From NCBI RefSeq assembly GCF_019578655.1, contig NC_063256.1, forward strand, positions 11,718,001 to 11,782,000: DNA of 64,000 bases, read 5' to 3'. Under the pieces are notes generated by a model, which worked only from the letters and a program-made list of their open reading frames with translations, made no database searches and was not told the origin of the DNA. This stretch comes from Ricinus communis (lineage: Eukaryota > Streptophyta > Magnoliopsida > Malpighiales > Euphorbiaceae). This document shows positions 63,205 through 64,000 of the stretch, piece by piece. The position numbers and the translations under genes are program-made. Numbering within the stretch: position 1 is the first letter of the stretch; each line of letters begins with the position of its first letter.

Positions 63205-64000
63205 TCACGCATGCGTTAGACCTGTGATAGCATGGAGGGAAATTTCTGGAGCAGCCTCTACTTCTTCTATATAGGTAGCTTCATCCGTATCGTTCAACTC
63301 TAACCAAAAGAGTCGTTTGCATTGGTGGGTTGTGGAATAAGGCTCATCACAGTTGTAGCACAACCCTTTAGACCGCCTTTCTGCCATTTTGGTTTTGGTT
63401 AATCGTTTGATAAAAGGAGAAGGATGATTGCCTGAAGAACCAGTCATTGTGGAACTTCCCGACACTATCCTCGACAGTTGCCAACGCCCTTTGCGGTTAG
63501 CTGTAAACTTTTGCAGTTGGTATTTCTGTTTGTAGGCCCTAGCTAAACTCATGGCTGTGGACAAGTCTGCTGGTTTATGTATTTGTACATCTAATCGGAT
63601 GGAGTCATCTAACCTTGCAGTGAATAACCCAACATGTAAATGTTCTGGTACTATTTCATCTGCTCGTGCCAACTTTTCCTGGAACTGCCTTTGATAGAGT
63701 TCTACCAGTCCTGTTTGTCGAAGGGTGACTAGCTCTCCAATTGGGTTACTTCCTTCGGGTGGTCCGAAGCATTGAAAACACAATTTCAAAAAGTTTGCCC
63801 AAGTCATGGGTCGTTTAGCTCTCTTCAATTGGTAATACCGCATCTGTGCTTCTCCCAAAAGATGGAAACCAGCTAGACCTACTTTTTCTGCTTCATTTGT
63901 TCTTTGATTCTCAAAAAATTGTTCACAACGATAGGCCCAAATTAGGGGGGTCCTCCGTACCATCATAAGTCGGAAAATCTAACTTTGCATATCTGGGAAC
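63205..64000 (-). pseudogene. Chromovirus gag (partial, frameshifted)
   Basis: 253 open codons hold the retrotransposon gag domain (W-A-Y-R-C-E-Q-F-F, Y-Q-R-Q-F-Q-E-K-L-A) and a zinc knuckle with C-Y-N-C-D-E-P-Y-x3-H-Q-C (spacing C-x2-C-x6/7-H-x-C). Upstream of 63950 the frame changes at a six-G run, and the gene leaves the window at 64000. Gag packs the element RNA. Confidence 0.85.

Larger units (their letters stand above)
59514..64000 (-). mobile_element. Ty3/gypsy chromovirus LTR retrotransposon (decayed, right end outside window)
   Basis: Minus-strand order gag, protease, RT, RNase H, integrase, chromodomain identifies a plant chromovirus. Decay: a frameshift in a G6 run (63945-63950) in gag, a TGA at 62008-62010 and at least two small indels at 61800-61990, and a TAA at 61789-61791. 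The rest of pol is still open over long stretches (588 and 397 codons), so the copy is fairly young. It lies in the apparent fourth intron of the HAD gene in antisense orientation. Confidence 0.9.

Overview
This is a eudicot plant nuclear segment. Evidence: genes split by GT..AG introns, AT-rich spacers, a SAC9-type phosphoinositide phosphatase with a WW domain (a plant arrangement), a 60S ribosomal protein L5 gene with telo-box promoter motifs, a plastid-targeted small protein, and plant classes of transposable elements. The species cannot be named from the sequence alone.

Layout. 61-108 (-) is the first coding exon of a gene running off the left edge. 1341-8318 is an endogenous pararetrovirus (Caulimoviridae, petuvirus-like single-polyprotein type) made of two oppositely oriented partial genomes: a minus-strand half with movement and coat protein, joined head-to-head at about 4873 to a plus-strand half with protease, reverse transcriptase, RNase H and a further unknown ORF. 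Both halves are decayed by stop codons, with no frameshift in the main frame. 8319-15431 is AT-rich spacer with a Helitron-like 3' end (10757-10783), a complete hAT-type MITE with perfect 8-bp target duplication (12748-13130) and diverged tandem repeats. 15432-22052 is a Mutator-like element with about 120-bp terminal inverted repeats, a decayed minus-strand transposase and a plus-strand GRF-zinc-finger-like pseudogene; a 1322-bp solo LTR with TG..CA ends and a 5-bp target duplication sits inside the transposase.

22053-39350 holds an apparently intact SAC9 gene (13 coding exons, 1635 aa). 40579-49140 is a decayed minus-strand plant L1 LINE (DUF4283/CCHC protein, endonuclease, RT, zf-RVT, RNase H), probably interrupted by about 2.5 kb of unclassified sequence. 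A CACTA terminus lies at 49689. 50916-53733 is RPL5 (9 exons, 299 aa). 54985-55632 encodes a 141-aa protein with a plastid transit peptide followed by a twin-arginine thylakoid signal. 57477-59288 is the 5' part of a HAD-superfamily hydrolase gene; 59514-64000 is a minus-strand Ty3/gypsy chromovirus, which begins in what looks like an intron of that gene.

The four host genes are unrelated housekeeping, signalling or plastid genes and do not form a functional cluster. Most of the unusual content is in the mobile elements: rearrangement and stop-only decay of the viral copy, nested insertion in the Mutator-like element, and element insertion near or inside host genes. Exon coordinates were derived by hand from splice signals and reading-frame continuity, without transcript data.
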